From Bacteroidota bacterium (GTDB lineage: Bacteria; Bacteroidota; Bacteroidia; Chitinophagales; Chitinophagaceae), in contig VGFT01000001.1 of the NCBI GenBank assembly GCA_016868775.1, positions 479,734-543,733 of the forward strand: 64,000 bases of DNA, in the 5' to 3' direction. Both the position numbers and the translations under genes were made by a program. How positions within the stretch are numbered: the first letter of the stretch is position 1; each line of letters opens with the position of its first letter. The notes beneath the pieces were generated by a model. It made no database searches. It was not told the origin of the DNA and saw nothing but the letters and a program-made list of their open reading frames with translations. Below are positions 36,013 through 45,110 of the stretch, piece by piece.

Positions 36013-37440
36013 ATGTCAGTAAACAATAATTGGACGCGGGAGATAATTGGTAGTGTTATTGAGCGTTACGTGATCAACCGGTTGGTTGGACAGGGAGGCA
36101 CTGCAGCTGTATTTGAGGCGACGCATCAGATTATTGGTCGCCGGGTAGCCATTAAAATACTGCGCCCTGAGTTTACCAACAATGCGGAGATACGATCTCG
36201 TTTCATAAAGGAAGCGAAGCTAATGGCATCGTTGCCCCATCCGAATATTCCGGAAGTTATCACGTTTGAGGATCAGCCAAAGCGGTTGTCGATCGTAATG
36301 GAATATTTAGAGGGGGAAGATTTGAATAAGCGTATCAAGCGCGAGGGCCCCTTACCCAAGGATAAGATCATTTTAATTTTTGATCAGGTGCTCAATGCCT
36401 TGCAGTATGTACATGAAAATGGAGTATTGCTTCGAGATATTAAACCCTCTAATATTTATATTCTTCCCGGGTATGTGGTAAAGATTCTGGATTTTGGTAT
36501 TGCGAAGCGATTTGGCGAGGGGGATGGGGATGATGCCACCCGGCTCGGCGTGAATGTGGGTACCCCGGTTTATATGAGTCCGGAGCAAGTGAAAGCCGAC
36601 AGATCCATTGACCACCGCAGTGACATCTACTCGCTTGGTATTACGCTCTATACGGCTTGTCATGGGAATCCGCCTTTTGACATTAACAAACTTTCTGAGT
36701 TTGTAATTTTCAATAAGATCGTTTCCGATCCGCTGCCCGACTTAACCAACGATCCTTATTTTAGGCATCTCATCACCCGTGCTTGTCAAAAGGATCGGGA
36801 AAAGCGTTTTCAATCTTGTTCCGAATGGCGGGAAGAACTGCACCATCCTGTTTATGAGGAGTTACCGCCTACCCCTGATCCATTGGTTGTTGAGAAAGAG
36901 GAGGTGCAACGCATTGGCCATGATCGTAGAGCAGGAAGGTGGAATGGCAAGAAACGACGACTCGTCTTCATAACGTTCATTATCGTTTTTGCCATCACCA
37001 TTCTGTTCGCCTTTTTCGGCGTATTTACGAATGAAAAGCAGGAGGATGTTACCACCGTTCTTACGGATGAGGAAGAGTTGGCGGGAAAGATTTATGATTA
37101 TAGTGCAGAGGAAGTCGAAACCATTATTTCCCCTCCTATGGCTAAGGCACGCCTGGAATCATTTTACAATCCTACAATTCACTGGGAAAACAAAGCTCCC
37201 CGGGATACTTATGATGTTTTCGTAAAAGTTACTGTTGGGAAAAGCGGGAGGATCATGAAGCATGAGATTACCGATGAAGCAGAGCTTTTCCCTGACCGGC
37301 GCGATTATGGTATAAAAGAGCAGATCAAGCTTGCCTTGGAGCATTGTGGAGATTGGATCCCGGCTCATTTGCTTATCGATACAACACAGAAACTTCCATG
37401 TAAGGTGGATAGAAAATTTTCATTTGTGCCGCCCAAATAA
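36013..37440 (+). CDS. Membrane Ser/Thr protein kinase carrying an out-of-frame fbp fragment
   Basis: A 475-residue Hanks-type kinase. The catalytic domain (about residues 15-275) has the Gly loop 'LVGQGGTAAVFEA', ATP Lys in 'VAIKILRP', catalytic loop 'LLRDIKPSN' (Leu in place of His of HRD), 'ILDFGIAK' and 'GTPVYMSPEQ'. A linker then encodes 'VQRIGHDRRAGRWNGKKRR', translated from a 53-bp segment nearly identical to fbp but read in another frame. A membrane helix 'LVFITFIIVFAITILFAFFG' follows, then an extracytoplasmic region of about 120 residues ('YDVFVKVTVGKSGRIMKHEI') recalling TonB-C-like folds. The MlaE gene begins eight bases downstream, so the kinase is likely co-expressed with lipid transport. 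ATG 36013 is preferred over TTG 36001. Confidence 0.9.
   Translation: MSVNNNWTREIIGSVIERYVINRLVGQGGTAAVFEATHQIIGRRVAIKILRPEFTNNAEIRSRFIKEAKLMASLPHPNIPEVITFEDQPKRLSIVMEYLEGEDLNKRIKREGPLPKDKIILIFDQVLNALQYVHENGVLLRDIKPSNIYILPGYVVKILDFGIAKRFGEGDGDDATRLGVNVGTPVYMSPEQVKADRSIDHRSDIYSLGITLYTACHGNPPFDINKLSEFVIFNKIVSDPLPDLTNDPYFRHLITRACQKDREKRFQSCSEWREELHHPVYEELPPTPDPLVVEKEEVQRIGHDRRAGRWNGKKRRLVFITFIIVFAITILFAFFGVFTNEKQEDVTTVLTDEEELAGKIYDYSAEEVETIISPPMAKARLESFYNPTIHWENKAPRDTYDVFVKVTVGKSGRIMKHEITDEAELFPDRRDYGIKEQIKLALEHCGDWIPAHLLIDTTQKLPCKVDRKFSFVPPK
36904..36956 (+). repeat. 53-bp direct repeat, copy inside kinase gene
   Basis: Matches fbp 33745-33797 at 52 of 53 positions, same orientation, different reading frame. 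It supplies the basic juxtamembrane stretch of the kinase just before its membrane helix. Confidence 0.95.
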
Positions 37441-37448
37441 TACTATTC

Positions 37449-38216
37449 ATGTCACAAAACGCCTTCTATACTTTTCTCTATGTCACGGGTGACTTAGCCC
37501 GATTTGCCGGGCAGTTTTTTCCCCAGCTGGTTCGACCTGAGTATGAGATACGGGAGGGGATCCGGCAGTCGTATTTGATCGGGGTGAAATCGTTGGGGTT
37601 GATCAGTCTCACCACCTTTATCATCGGGATGGTGCTTTGCATGCAGATCCGCCCCTACATGGTCGACTTCGGCGTTGTCTCTGAATTGCCGGCCATCCTA
37701 TGTATAGCCATCATCCGTGAGGTGGGGCCAGTGTTGACGGCACTGGTATTTGCCGGGAAAATAGCCAGTAGCATCAGTGCCGAGCTGGCCTCCATGCGGG
37801 TAACGGAACAAATTGATGCCATGGATGTAAGCGGTACTAACCCTTACAAGTATCTGGTGGTGACCCGTGTGCTGGCTTGCACGCTGATGCTTCCGTTGTT
37901 GTCGGTTCTTGCCTGCGGACTTGCCCTGACGGGATCGTTCTTGGCGATCAACTTGGACGGATTCACCAGCTATCAAATTTTTTGGAGCGAGGTTTTTTCG
38001 AGTTTAAATATCTCCGATGTACTTCCCGCCTTTCTCAAGACTTTTTTCTTTGGGTTTGTGGTAGGTATGGTGGGTTGTTATAAGGGGTATTTTAGTAAGA
38101 CCAACACGCAAGGGGTAGGAGAGAGTGCTAACCGGGCCGTGGTGCTTTCTTCAATCTTGATATTTGTGGTTGACCTTTTTGTGGTCGGCATCACGTATCT
38201 GCTGGGTTTTATTTAG
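37449..38216 (+). CDS. MlaE-family ABC transporter permease
   Basis: A 255-residue inner-membrane permease of the MlaE/YrbE type, with the characteristic 'LISLTTFIIGMVLCMQI' amphipathic entry, 'CIAIIREVGPVLTALVFAGK' and 'MRVTEQIDAMDVSGTNPYKY' segments and five or so helices. With the ATPase and MCE protein that follow, it forms the MlaFED-type complex that moves phospholipids between inner and outer membranes. It directly follows the kinase gene (eight-base gap) and precedes the ATPase gene by 47 bases. Confidence 0.93.
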   Translation: MSQNAFYTFLYVTGDLARFAGQFFPQLVRPEYEIREGIRQSYLIGVKSLGLISLTTFIIGMVLCMQIRPYMVDFGVVSELPAILCIAIIREVGPVLTALVFAGKIASSISAELASMRVTEQIDAMDVSGTNPYKYLVVTRVLACTLMLPLLSVLACGLALTGSFLAINLDGFTSYQIFWSEVFSSLNISDVLPAFLKTFFFGFVVGMVGCYKGYFSKTNTQGVGESANRAVVLSSILIFVVDLFVVGITYLLGFI

Positions 38217-38263
38217 AAAAAAATAATATGTATATCGATTTGTATAACGCTTGATCTGCTATT

Positions 38264-39019
38264 TTGACACAACTACAGAAAATAAACGAAAAGGAACCGA
38301 TCTTATCGATCCGATCTTTATGCAAGCGGTTCGGGAGTAAAATCATTCTGTCCGATTTCCAGGCCGACCTGTATCGTAAAGAAAATTTGGTGGTCATGGG
38401 AAAGTCCGGTGCCGGTAAATCGGTATTGATCAAGTGTATTGTGGGGTTGATCCAACCCGATAGCGGCAGCATACGTATACACGGGGAGGACATGACGCAG
38501 ATGAGTCTTCGCGAATTGCAAGTAGCCCGCAGGCGTTTTGGTTTCCTTTTCCAAAGCGGAGCTATTTACGATTCCTTGAGCGTGCGGGAAAATCTCGAGT
38601 TTCCATTGAGACGGGTTGGACTTAAGCTCACCGCCGGTGAGATCTTGCAAAAAGTGGAGGAAGCGTTAGATGATGTTGGTCTTCTTGCTTCCATCGACCT
38701 GATGCCTTCTGAGCTATCAGGGGGGATGCGAAAACGCGTGGGACTGGCCCGCACCATCATCCTCCAACCGGAGATCATTTTGTACGATGAACCCACAACC
38801 GGATTAGATGCTGTAACCGGTCGGGAAATCATCAGCTTGATCAACCGGATAAAGGAGAAATATCACGCCTCCTCGATCATCATCACACACGATAACGAAT
38901 GCATCCGCACCAACAGCGATCGGATTGTTCTTTTGCACCAGGGAGCTTCCTATGTGCAAGGCGACTATCCATCCCTGCTGGCCCATACCGATCCGTTTGT
39001 AAAACAATTTTTCCTTTAA
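38264..39019 (+). CDS. MlaF-family ABC transporter ATP-binding protein
   Basis: A 251-residue ATPase: Walker A 'MGKSGAGKSVLIK', Q-loop 'FLFQSGAIYDSLSV', signature 'LSGGMRKRVGLAR', Walker B 'IILYDEPTTGLD' and switch His in 'IIITHDNE'. It powers the MlaE-type permease. The start is a TTG at 38264: an in-frame TGA at 38252-38254 leaves no room for an upstream ATG, and the next ATG would cut into the conserved N terminus. TTG may lower its translation relative to its neighbours. Confidence 0.93.
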   Translation: MTQLQKINEKEPILSIRSLCKRFGSKIILSDFQADLYRKENLVVMGKSGAGKSVLIKCIVGLIQPDSGSIRIHGEDMTQMSLRELQVARRRFGFLFQSGAIYDSLSVRENLEFPLRRVGLKLTAGEILQKVEEALDDVGLLASIDLMPSELSGGMRKRVGLARTIILQPEIILYDEPTTGLDAVTGREIISLINRIKEKYHASSIIITHDNECIRTNSDRIVLLHQGASYVQGDYPSLLAHTDPFVKQFFL

Positions 39020-39029
39020 AACCTGGACT

Positions 39030-40004
39030 ATGAAAGCAATTGATAATGTTAAGTTGGGCCTGTTTGTGCTGATCTCTATAGCCGCACTGGTCTTCTTATT
39101 CTATGTGGTCAGCAAAAAAAATATTTGGTCCTCCGCCATTGAGCTTCGGGCACAGTTTAAAAATGTGCAGGGGCTTCAAAAAGGAAACAATGTGCGGTAT
39201 GGCGGTATACACATCGGAACCGTTACCGATATCTATTTGGTAAACGATACTACGGTTGAGGTATTGATGGTCATTGACGGCGAAGCGCGTAAACACATCC
39301 AAACCACCTCCGTCGCAACAATCGTTACCGACGGATTTGTAGGGGACAAGCTGGTTAATATCTCCGGCGCTGCCCGTGTAAAAGGACAGCCAATTTCCGA
39401 CGGGGACCTGATCAAATCCAAACAGGCGTTGGATATGGATGTTTTGATGGAATTAGTTGATTCACCCGAGGCGGGCGTCAAAACGTTACTCACGAATGTG
39501 AATCAGATCCTGCAAAAAGTTGATAACAGCGGAGCCGTCTGGGAACTGGCTGGAGATCAAGCCTTACTCTCCACATTACGTCAAACCATATTAAATCTTC
39601 AACAATCCTCCGGAGAAGCCGCTCATTTAATGCAAGAAATCCGCGCCACCGTTGGCGATGTTAGCCAAGGCCGCGGAATTGTGGGGGCTGTATTGAATGA
39701 CACGTCCTATGTAACCAAACTGGATGCGCTCCTGACACAAACGAATCAGTTTACACAGCGGGCGAATACGCTGTTGGCGCAAGTTCAAAACACGGTAGGC
39801 GCCATTGACAATGACATAAACAAGGGCTCCGGTGTTGCCCATACCCTGATGAAAGACAGCACCCTCGTTAACCAAATTGACAGCAACCTTGTGTCCTTGC
39901 AAAAAGGGCTAAATTCCTTTAATGAGGTAATGGATGCCTTAAAGAACAGTTTCTTTCTCAGAAAACAAATTCGGCGGAATCAAAAGGCACGAAAGCCTGA
40001 CTGA
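39030..40004 (+). CDS. MlaD-family MCE-domain protein
   Basis: A 324-residue protein anchored by an N-terminal helix ('LGLFVLISIAALVFLFYVV') with one MCE domain ('FKNVQGLQKGNNVRYGGIHI', 'VTDGFVGDKLVNIS') in the periplasm, then a long helical tail rich in Gln/Asn/Thr. MCE rings form the lipid-conducting channel of Mla-type systems. Eleven bases separate it from the ATPase gene. It closes the kinase-MlaE-MlaF-MlaD unit; 118 bases without a gene follow before the next one. Confidence 0.92.
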   Translation: MKAIDNVKLGLFVLISIAALVFLFYVVSKKNIWSSAIELRAQFKNVQGLQKGNNVRYGGIHIGTVTDIYLVNDTTVEVLMVIDGEARKHIQTTSVATIVTDGFVGDKLVNISGAARVKGQPISDGDLIKSKQALDMDVLMELVDSPEAGVKTLLTNVNQILQKVDNSGAVWELAGDQALLSTLRQTILNLQQSSGEAAHLMQEIRATVGDVSQGRGIVGAVLNDTSYVTKLDALLTQTNQFTQRANTLLAQVQNTVGAIDNDINKGSGVAHTLMKDSTLVNQIDSNLVSLQKGLNSFNEVMDALKNSFFLRKQIRRNQKARKPD

Positions 40005-40122
40005 TCCAGTGCGTTTTCCTGATATAAATGATTGGATTTCAATTATAAATAAATAATGCCATAGAGACACTTTTCAATACTATTTCATATTTTAGTCCTC
40101 CACTGAATTTAAACCCTCTACT

Positions 40123-41025
40123 ATGTTACTACGCGTCTCCAGTCTGTTTCTTTTTCTTATTTGCTCTTTCATAGGGCAGTCGCAAGAGGTTGAAATAGAT
40201 AAGTTTAATAAAGAAAAGCTTAGGGAGTATGTAAAGACGCTGGAAGACAGTATTGCTTCGGAGAAGGATAAAGCTGCTCAACAAATCAGGGCCAAGGAAA
40301 ATGTAATTAAAGAACGGAATGGGGATATCTCCAGCTTGAAAAATCAAATAAAGACCCTGGAAGGACAATTGAGTGATGTGGACTTGATCGAGCAATACTA
40401 TGACATGCGTGCGCACACCTACATATTCGATCAGTGCTGGTCGCGCGATAATTTGTCGGAGAAGGATGTACGGTGTTTACTGCCAAATATCAAGGAGGCC
40501 TCCAGGCTTGAGGATTGGAATGATGCGTATGAACACGGCGAACCGGCTTTTTGTTACCATCCCGACGATTCAGATAAAAAAAATGGCGTGTTGCTAAATA
40601 TACCAGCCATCAAGCGGCTTCGAAAAGAATTAAAAAATAACGACATCGGTTGGCAAATACCCGATTCGCTTGATGTGGCCAAATTAAAGCAGGGTTTGTT
40701 AAGATACAAAAGCAGCATAACGCAAATGATAACCAGTTCTTCTGCCACGGGTTTAAAATGGGCAAAACCCGGTGTGGATCTGTTTGGATGGAACTTACTG
40801 CCGCTTTCCTTTCGCGTCAACGTTCCTGACTATGAGTGGTTTGGGAAAACCTCTGCAACCTTTCTGTGCCTCAACAACAAAGCGGATGTAGACATGAAAA
40901 ATTCGCTGTACGTATTTGAGATTGATCAGTCGAATCCCAATGAGATCTATTTAAGCAAGCAGATCATCGACAATGACAATCAAAACTACGGCGTATATGT
41001 ACGCCTGATAAAACCTAAAAACTAA
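40123..41025 (+). CDS. Exported coiled-coil protein with divergent FISUMP-like domain
   Basis: A 300-residue secreted protein: signal peptide ('SSLFLFLICSFIGQSQE'), a predicted coiled coil at about residues 25-95 ('KDKAAQQIRAKENVIKERNG'), then a C-terminal domain. Segments 'NNDIGWQIPDSLDVAKLKQG', 'DLFGWNLLPLSFRVNV', 'SATFLCLNN' and 'NYGVYVRLIKPKN' follow the order of the Fibrobacter-succinogenes-major-paralogue (FISUMP) domain, but without its usual tryptophans. It is first in the run of FHA genes, ten bases before the first of them. A surface or periplasmic sensor or ligand role is conceivable; function unknown. Confidence 0.65.
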   Translation: MLLRVSSLFLFLICSFIGQSQEVEIDKFNKEKLREYVKTLEDSIASEKDKAAQQIRAKENVIKERNGDISSLKNQIKTLEGQLSDVDLIEQYYDMRAHTYIFDQCWSRDNLSEKDVRCLLPNIKEASRLEDWNDAYEHGEPAFCYHPDDSDKKNGVLLNIPAIKRLRKELKNNDIGWQIPDSLDVAKLKQGLLRYKSSITQMITSSSATGLKWAKPGVDLFGWNLLPLSFRVNVPDYEWFGKTSATFLCLNNKADVDMKNSLYVFEIDQSNPNEIYLSKQIIDNDNQNYGVYVRLIKPKN

Positions 41026-41035
41026 AATTCATTTT

Positions 41036-41755
41036 ATGCAAGGATTTAAAAAATGCAACAACGGCCACTTTTTTAAGGAGCATTTAGGTCAATGCCCTTA
41101 TTGTAAGGGAGGTGATTCTTCGGATAATACGGCCACACAGGCAACTGAAAAACTTTCGGGCTTGTCCTCTACGCAATCCACTCAAATGAATTTTGGGGGT
41201 ACAGATAACTTCTCTACTGATACGTCTGGGATACATCAATCCGATTCGGATCGTACCAAAGTTTTTGGCGGGGGATCCAATTTTGCCCCTTCCGGTACCC
41301 CCAAGGGAAATTTTTCCGCTCCTTCCGGTGTAGATGACAACGATCGAACCTTTATTGGGGGTGTTTCAGCCCCTTCCGCAAGCGGATCTTCCGCGGAGGG
41401 AGCAGGTTTTTCCGCGGGTTCAGGTCAAGCACCCCGCGCCAGCCGAAAAATGGTAGGCTGGTTGGTTTCATATACCATTGACCCAATGGGGATGGATTAT
41501 CGGTTGTATGAAGGAAATAATCCGATCGGACGGGATACAACCAACTCCATCATACTGGTCAAAGACCCGACCATTTCCAGCAAGCATTTGAACATATTAT
41601 TTAGGCGGGGAAAATACTGGGCGAAAGACGAGATGTCGGTCAATGGATCTTCCATCAATGGCGAGGAAATGGAAATTGGAAAGCCGTATGCGCTCAATGA
41701 TGGCGATCTTGTTAAAGTAGGAGATACAGTTTTTAAATTCAAATCATCCTTATAA
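41036..41755 (+). CDS. FHA-domain protein with N-terminal zinc-ribbon-like motif
   Basis: A 239-residue cytoplasmic protein. The N terminus has 'KKCNNGHFFKEHLGQCPYCK', a Cys/His set fit for a small zinc ribbon. A Ser/Thr/Gly-rich low-complexity linker of about 110 residues, rich in possible phosphorylation sites ('TEKLSGLSSTQSTQMN'), follows. The C-terminal FHA domain (about 150-239) has 'NPIGRDTTNSIIL', 'PTISSKHLNILF' and 'SVNGSSINGEEM', the phosphothreonine-binding loops. It probably reads phosphorylation by the two kinases of the region. It is separated from the next FHA gene by three bases. Confidence 0.88.
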   Translation: MQGFKKCNNGHFFKEHLGQCPYCKGGDSSDNTATQATEKLSGLSSTQSTQMNFGGTDNFSTDTSGIHQSDSDRTKVFGGGSNFAPSGTPKGNFSAPSGVDDNDRTFIGGVSAPSASGSSAEGAGFSAGSGQAPRASRKMVGWLVSYTIDPMGMDYRLYEGNNPIGRDTTNSIILVKDPTISSKHLNILFRRGKYWAKDEMSVNGSSINGEEMEIGKPYALNDGDLVKVGDTVFKFKSSL

Positions 41756-41758
41756 TTT

Positions 41759-43357
41759 ATGTTGCTACCTAAGTTTCCGGCACATTTTCATAACCAACCG
41801 GTTCGTACGTTGGTGCTTTTCGTTTTACTGTTTGTTTTTTCTTTCAGCGGGTATGCACAGAAACACATGTTGGACATCAAGAATCTCGACCTGAGCGATT
41901 ATCCCACGGTCCGGGGGGATATTTGGAGTCGTGACCCCAATGGGTTGGACACCTCCCGAATCAAAGCTTTTGAAGAGGGGAAAGCGTTAAAACTCAGCTA
42001 TAAGGGAAAAAAAGACTCGACCCTTTCCAAAAAAAATAAAGCCATCCTCTTCCTTGTCCTGAACCCGGGAACATCTTTTATCGCTGCGCGGGAATTGGAT
42101 TGGTATAAAAAAGTCCTGAAAGGTGCTATCTCCAGCAACACGATCAAGAAAGGCGATCAGGTTGATATTTTGGACTTTAACCATCAACAGTCGGGTCAGA
42201 TTCTATATCCTTCCTCCCTTTCCATGACAGATAATATTGATGTCATACATGAACGCATCAATAATTTAAAACCGCGATCAAGTAGATCAAGCTCTTGTAG
42301 TCAAGTTCTCCTCGCCATCGACGAGGCCTTGAACCTGATGGTCAGAAAGAACTTAGACATGCCTGCGGGAATTGTAGTGCTAAGCGATGATGTGGTTTGT
42401 AAAAATAATCTGATGGAGGATTTGGCCAGTAAATCCCGCCGGCTCAACATCCCCGTCTATGCGATTACTTTTTCTGCCCTTCGCTCGCCCTTCAATAGTA
42501 TTGACAACAAGGTATGCATCAAAACATTTGGGGAGTATTTTAAGGACAAGGCTCCCGGAGGGTCTGAAGTGGCCAGTGTTGAAAAATTGACTGGCTATCT
42601 TAATACATTTTTAGGTAGACACAAGGGGGTTTTGTATAAATACCAGTGGAAAACAGATTTACCCAAAGATGGTAAAGTACACACGATCGCGCTTAAGTAT
42701 GAGGATGTTACTACTGACTACACATATACCCCCCCTCGAAAAAATATCTTGGAATGGGTGATCGCAAACCCGCTCCTTGCGGGGGGCCTCTTTCTCCTAC
42801 TGGGCGCACTGGGCTTTGGCGCATATTATTATGTCAACCGACAAAAACTACTTCAACAGCGTCAGAAAGAGCAATTGGAAGGTTTGCAACGCGATCAAGA
42901 AGCAAAAGCTGCCCAGCATGCACAGCAATTGCAGCAACAACAGCGGGAGGTAGAACAGATCAAAGAACGGGAACGGCGAGAGAAACAGCAGCTGGAGGAC
43001 CAAAAACGCGCCGAGCGAAAGGCCAACGAAGAAAAAGAGCTGATTCGTCAAATGAAACTTCGTGGCATCTTGCCCAGTTTAGATTGCATGGCAGAGGCAG
43101 AGGGGGCCTCTTTCGTGTATACACTTGCTAAGCCCGAGACGACGATCGGACGTACAGGTGATTGTGATCTCGTCTTGAACTATCCAACTGTATCCAAGAA
43201 ACACTGCAAACTAAATTTTATCAATAATGAGTATCTGTTGGAAGACCTGGGAAGCTCCAACGGAACCACCGTAAACAACCGCCGCATCACCCGCGTGGTT
43301 TTAAAACACGGAGATGTAATTCGGTTGGGAGAAGTGGTGATAAACTTCCGGATGTAA
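41759..43357 (+). CDS. Membrane protein with vWA-like domain and cytoplasmic FHA domain
   Basis: A 532-residue protein: signal/anchor at the N terminus, a von Willebrand A-like domain (about residues 85-285; 'AILFLVLNPGTSF', 'MPAGIVVLSDDVVC', 'NIPVYAITFS'), a membrane helix ('PLLAGGLFLLLGALGFGAYY'), a highly charged Gln/Arg/Glu coiled coil ('AQQLQQQQREVEQIKERE') and a C-terminal FHA domain ('TTIGRTGDCDLVL', 'TVSKKHCKL', 'DLGSSNGTTVNN'). The metal site DxSxS of vWA is degenerate here ('LNPGTS'). The layout suggests transfer of information between an external vWA sensor and intracellular phosphothreonine partners. Confidence 0.88.
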   Translation: MLLPKFPAHFHNQPVRTLVLFVLLFVFSFSGYAQKHMLDIKNLDLSDYPTVRGDIWSRDPNGLDTSRIKAFEEGKALKLSYKGKKDSTLSKKNKAILFLVLNPGTSFIAARELDWYKKVLKGAISSNTIKKGDQVDILDFNHQQSGQILYPSSLSMTDNIDVIHERINNLKPRSSRSSSCSQVLLAIDEALNLMVRKNLDMPAGIVVLSDDVVCKNNLMEDLASKSRRLNIPVYAITFSALRSPFNSIDNKVCIKTFGEYFKDKAPGGSEVASVEKLTGYLNTFLGRHKGVLYKYQWKTDLPKDGKVHTIALKYEDVTTDYTYTPPRKNILEWVIANPLLAGGLFLLLGALGFGAYYYVNRQKLLQQRQKEQLEGLQRDQEAKAAQHAQQLQQQQREVEQIKERERREKQQLEDQKRAERKANEEKELIRQMKLRGILPSLDCMAEAEGASFVYTLAKPETTIGRTGDCDLVLNYPTVSKKHCKLNFINNEYLLEDLGSSNGTTVNNRRITRVVLKHGDVIRLGEVVINFRM

Positions 43358-43390
43358 ACTGATAACTCATTTATTATTAATATCCATTCA

Positions 43391-45079
43391 ATGAAAATTA
43401 ACTCATACTATCGAACGGAGATCGGCAAGGTCAGAAAGGCCAATGAAGATTTCTGTGGCCAGCAGGAAACCATCAATGGTCACGTCTTTGTCGTTTGTGA
43501 TGGAATGGGTGGTCATGTGGGTGGCGCCCGCGCCTCTCAAATCGCCGTTCAAAGCTTGCTAGAGTTTTTTTCAACGGAAGAATTTGAAAATATAATACTT
43601 GCCATCGATCGGGCTTTTCAATTTGCGAATGAACAGATTTTTGCCAATGCGCAAGCCGATCCGTCTCTGCAGGGTATGGGAACCACTGCGGTGCTGTTGA
43701 TCATCAAAGGAGAAAATTGTTTTATCGGACACGTCGGCGATAGCCGCATCTATCTTAAAACCGATGGGGTGTTGCACCGTCTGACCAAAGACCACTCCTA
43801 CGTACAGGGCTTGGTTGATCAAGGGATCATATCGGATCACGAAGCCGAATCACATCCAAAGCGAAACCAGATCCTTAAGGCCCTGGGGCATTCAATGGAT
43901 GTTCAGGGAACCGTTTGTCAACAAGCCATAAAGGTTAAGTCGGGCGATGCTTTTTTACTTTGTAGCGACGGACTAAACGGAATGATCGGCGACGAGCAGA
44001 TCAATCGCTGCATCGATATTGGTGATTTGATGGGTTCTGTGAATCGACTCTATCAAAGTGCGATGGACAACCGGGGCGCTGACAATATCACGGCGATGGT
44101 TGTTCTGATTGAGCAAAGCAGTCATTCCGGCCCTTCGCAATTTGTGTCCTTCAATCCCCGGGTCTTGGACGCCACCCTCACCGGTCTATCCGGCAGTTCC
44201 GGTCGCGATACGGCCAAGCCAACCAAAAAAAATAAATGGATCGTTCCGTTGGTGGCCGGTTTGGTGGTGCTGGCCCTGGCCGCCTTTGGATATTTCTATT
44301 TTCTCAGAGATACCAAAATCACCGATTCAGGCAGCGGCAGCGGGGATACTGGTGAAATGCTTTACAAAGTTGACTTGGAAAAGCGGACACTAAAGGAACT
44401 ACAAGGGCTGGTTGGAACAAAAACCAAAACCAATGTGGGGGATGGGACCTCTCTTCAAACGGCTGATGGAAAAGGAGTAAAGCTTAGTATATCGGATAGT
44501 TCTATCACGAAAGTCGAAGCCCTAACAGGAACACCCCCACCATATACACCTCCAACAACCCCGGGGGCTGATAATCCCAATCCGAAGCCTTCGAAACAGA
44601 CAATTCTCGTAGGGATGGATCAAAAAATAAAGGATTTGATGATACAAATAAAGAAAGACAAAGGTTGTGATCCGGTCTCTGAGAATGAGTTGTATGAACT
44701 GAATAAGCCCTTCATTGAGGGGGATAGTAAATTAACACCCGGGCAAAAGTCAAACTACAAGGTGAGCAGAGTGGTTCCCCAAGGATTTAATTTTCACTAC
44801 AGATGTAAGCCCAAGGAGGAAAAACCAAAGGAAAATTCCGACAAAAAAGATAAAACTGGCCAAGTGAAAACCTACCCTACGGGGGGAGACATTAAAATAT
44901 CTGAGTTGAGAGCGAAATTAACCTCTAAAGAATGTACCCCGGTCAGTGTGAATGAGCTGTATGAACTGAATAAGCCCTTCATTGAGGGGGATAGTAAATT
45001 AACACCCGGGCAAAAGTCAAACTACAAGGTGAGCAGAGTGGTTCCCCAAGGATTTTCATTTAGATATAAATGTCAATAA
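43391..45079 (+). CDS. PP2C-type Ser/Thr phosphatase with membrane helix and duplicated C-terminal domain
   Basis: A 562-residue protein. The PP2C catalytic domain (about 1-240) has all metal motifs: 'ANEDFCG', 'FVVCDGMGGHVGG', 'GHVGDSRIYL', 'FLLCSDGLNGM' and 'RGADNITAMVV'. A membrane helix ('WIVPLVAGLVVLALAAFGYF') leads to an extracytoplasmic part with two homologous modules of about 60 residues sharing 'VNELYELNKPFIEGD'-like and 'LTPGQKSNYKVSRVVPQGF' sequences, vaguely LysM-like. A 98-bp stretch of the two modules is identical at DNA level. It would reverse phosphorylation by the neighbouring kinases. Confidence 0.93.
   Translation: MKINSYYRTEIGKVRKANEDFCGQQETINGHVFVVCDGMGGHVGGARASQIAVQSLLEFFSTEEFENIILAIDRAFQFANEQIFANAQADPSLQGMGTTAVLLIIKGENCFIGHVGDSRIYLKTDGVLHRLTKDHSYVQGLVDQGIISDHEAESHPKRNQILKALGHSMDVQGTVCQQAIKVKSGDAFLLCSDGLNGMIGDEQINRCIDIGDLMGSVNRLYQSAMDNRGADNITAMVVLIEQSSHSGPSQFVSFNPRVLDATLTGLSGSSGRDTAKPTKKNKWIVPLVAGLVVLALAAFGYFYFLRDTKITDSGSGSGDTGEMLYKVDLEKRTLKELQGLVGTKTKTNVGDGTSLQTADGKGVKLSISDSSITKVEALTGTPPPYTPPTTPGADNPNPKPSKQTILVGMDQKIKDLMIQIKKDKGCDPVSENELYELNKPFIEGDSKLTPGQKSNYKVSRVVPQGFNFHYRCKPKEEKPKENSDKKDKTGQVKTYPTGGDIKISELRAKLTSKECTPVSVNELYELNKPFIEGDSKLTPGQKSNYKVSRVVPQGFSFRYKCQ
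44691..44788 (+). repeat. 98-bp perfect direct repeat, copy A
   Basis: Identical over 98 bases to 44958-45055 and in the same reading frame (offset 267 bases, 89 codons). It encodes the shared 'YELNKPFIEGDSKLTPGQ' part of the two C-terminal modules of the PP2C protein. Confidence 0.95.
44958..45055 (+). repeat. 98-bp perfect direct repeat, copy B
   Basis: Second copy of the repeat at 44691-44788. Sequence just outside the identical block differs clearly between copies ('FNFHYRCK' against 'FSFRYKCQ'), which points to gene conversion of an older duplication or a very young partial duplication. Confidence 0.95.
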
Positions 45080-45110
45080 CAAAAAAACTATTAATCATAA
45101 GTGATTATTA

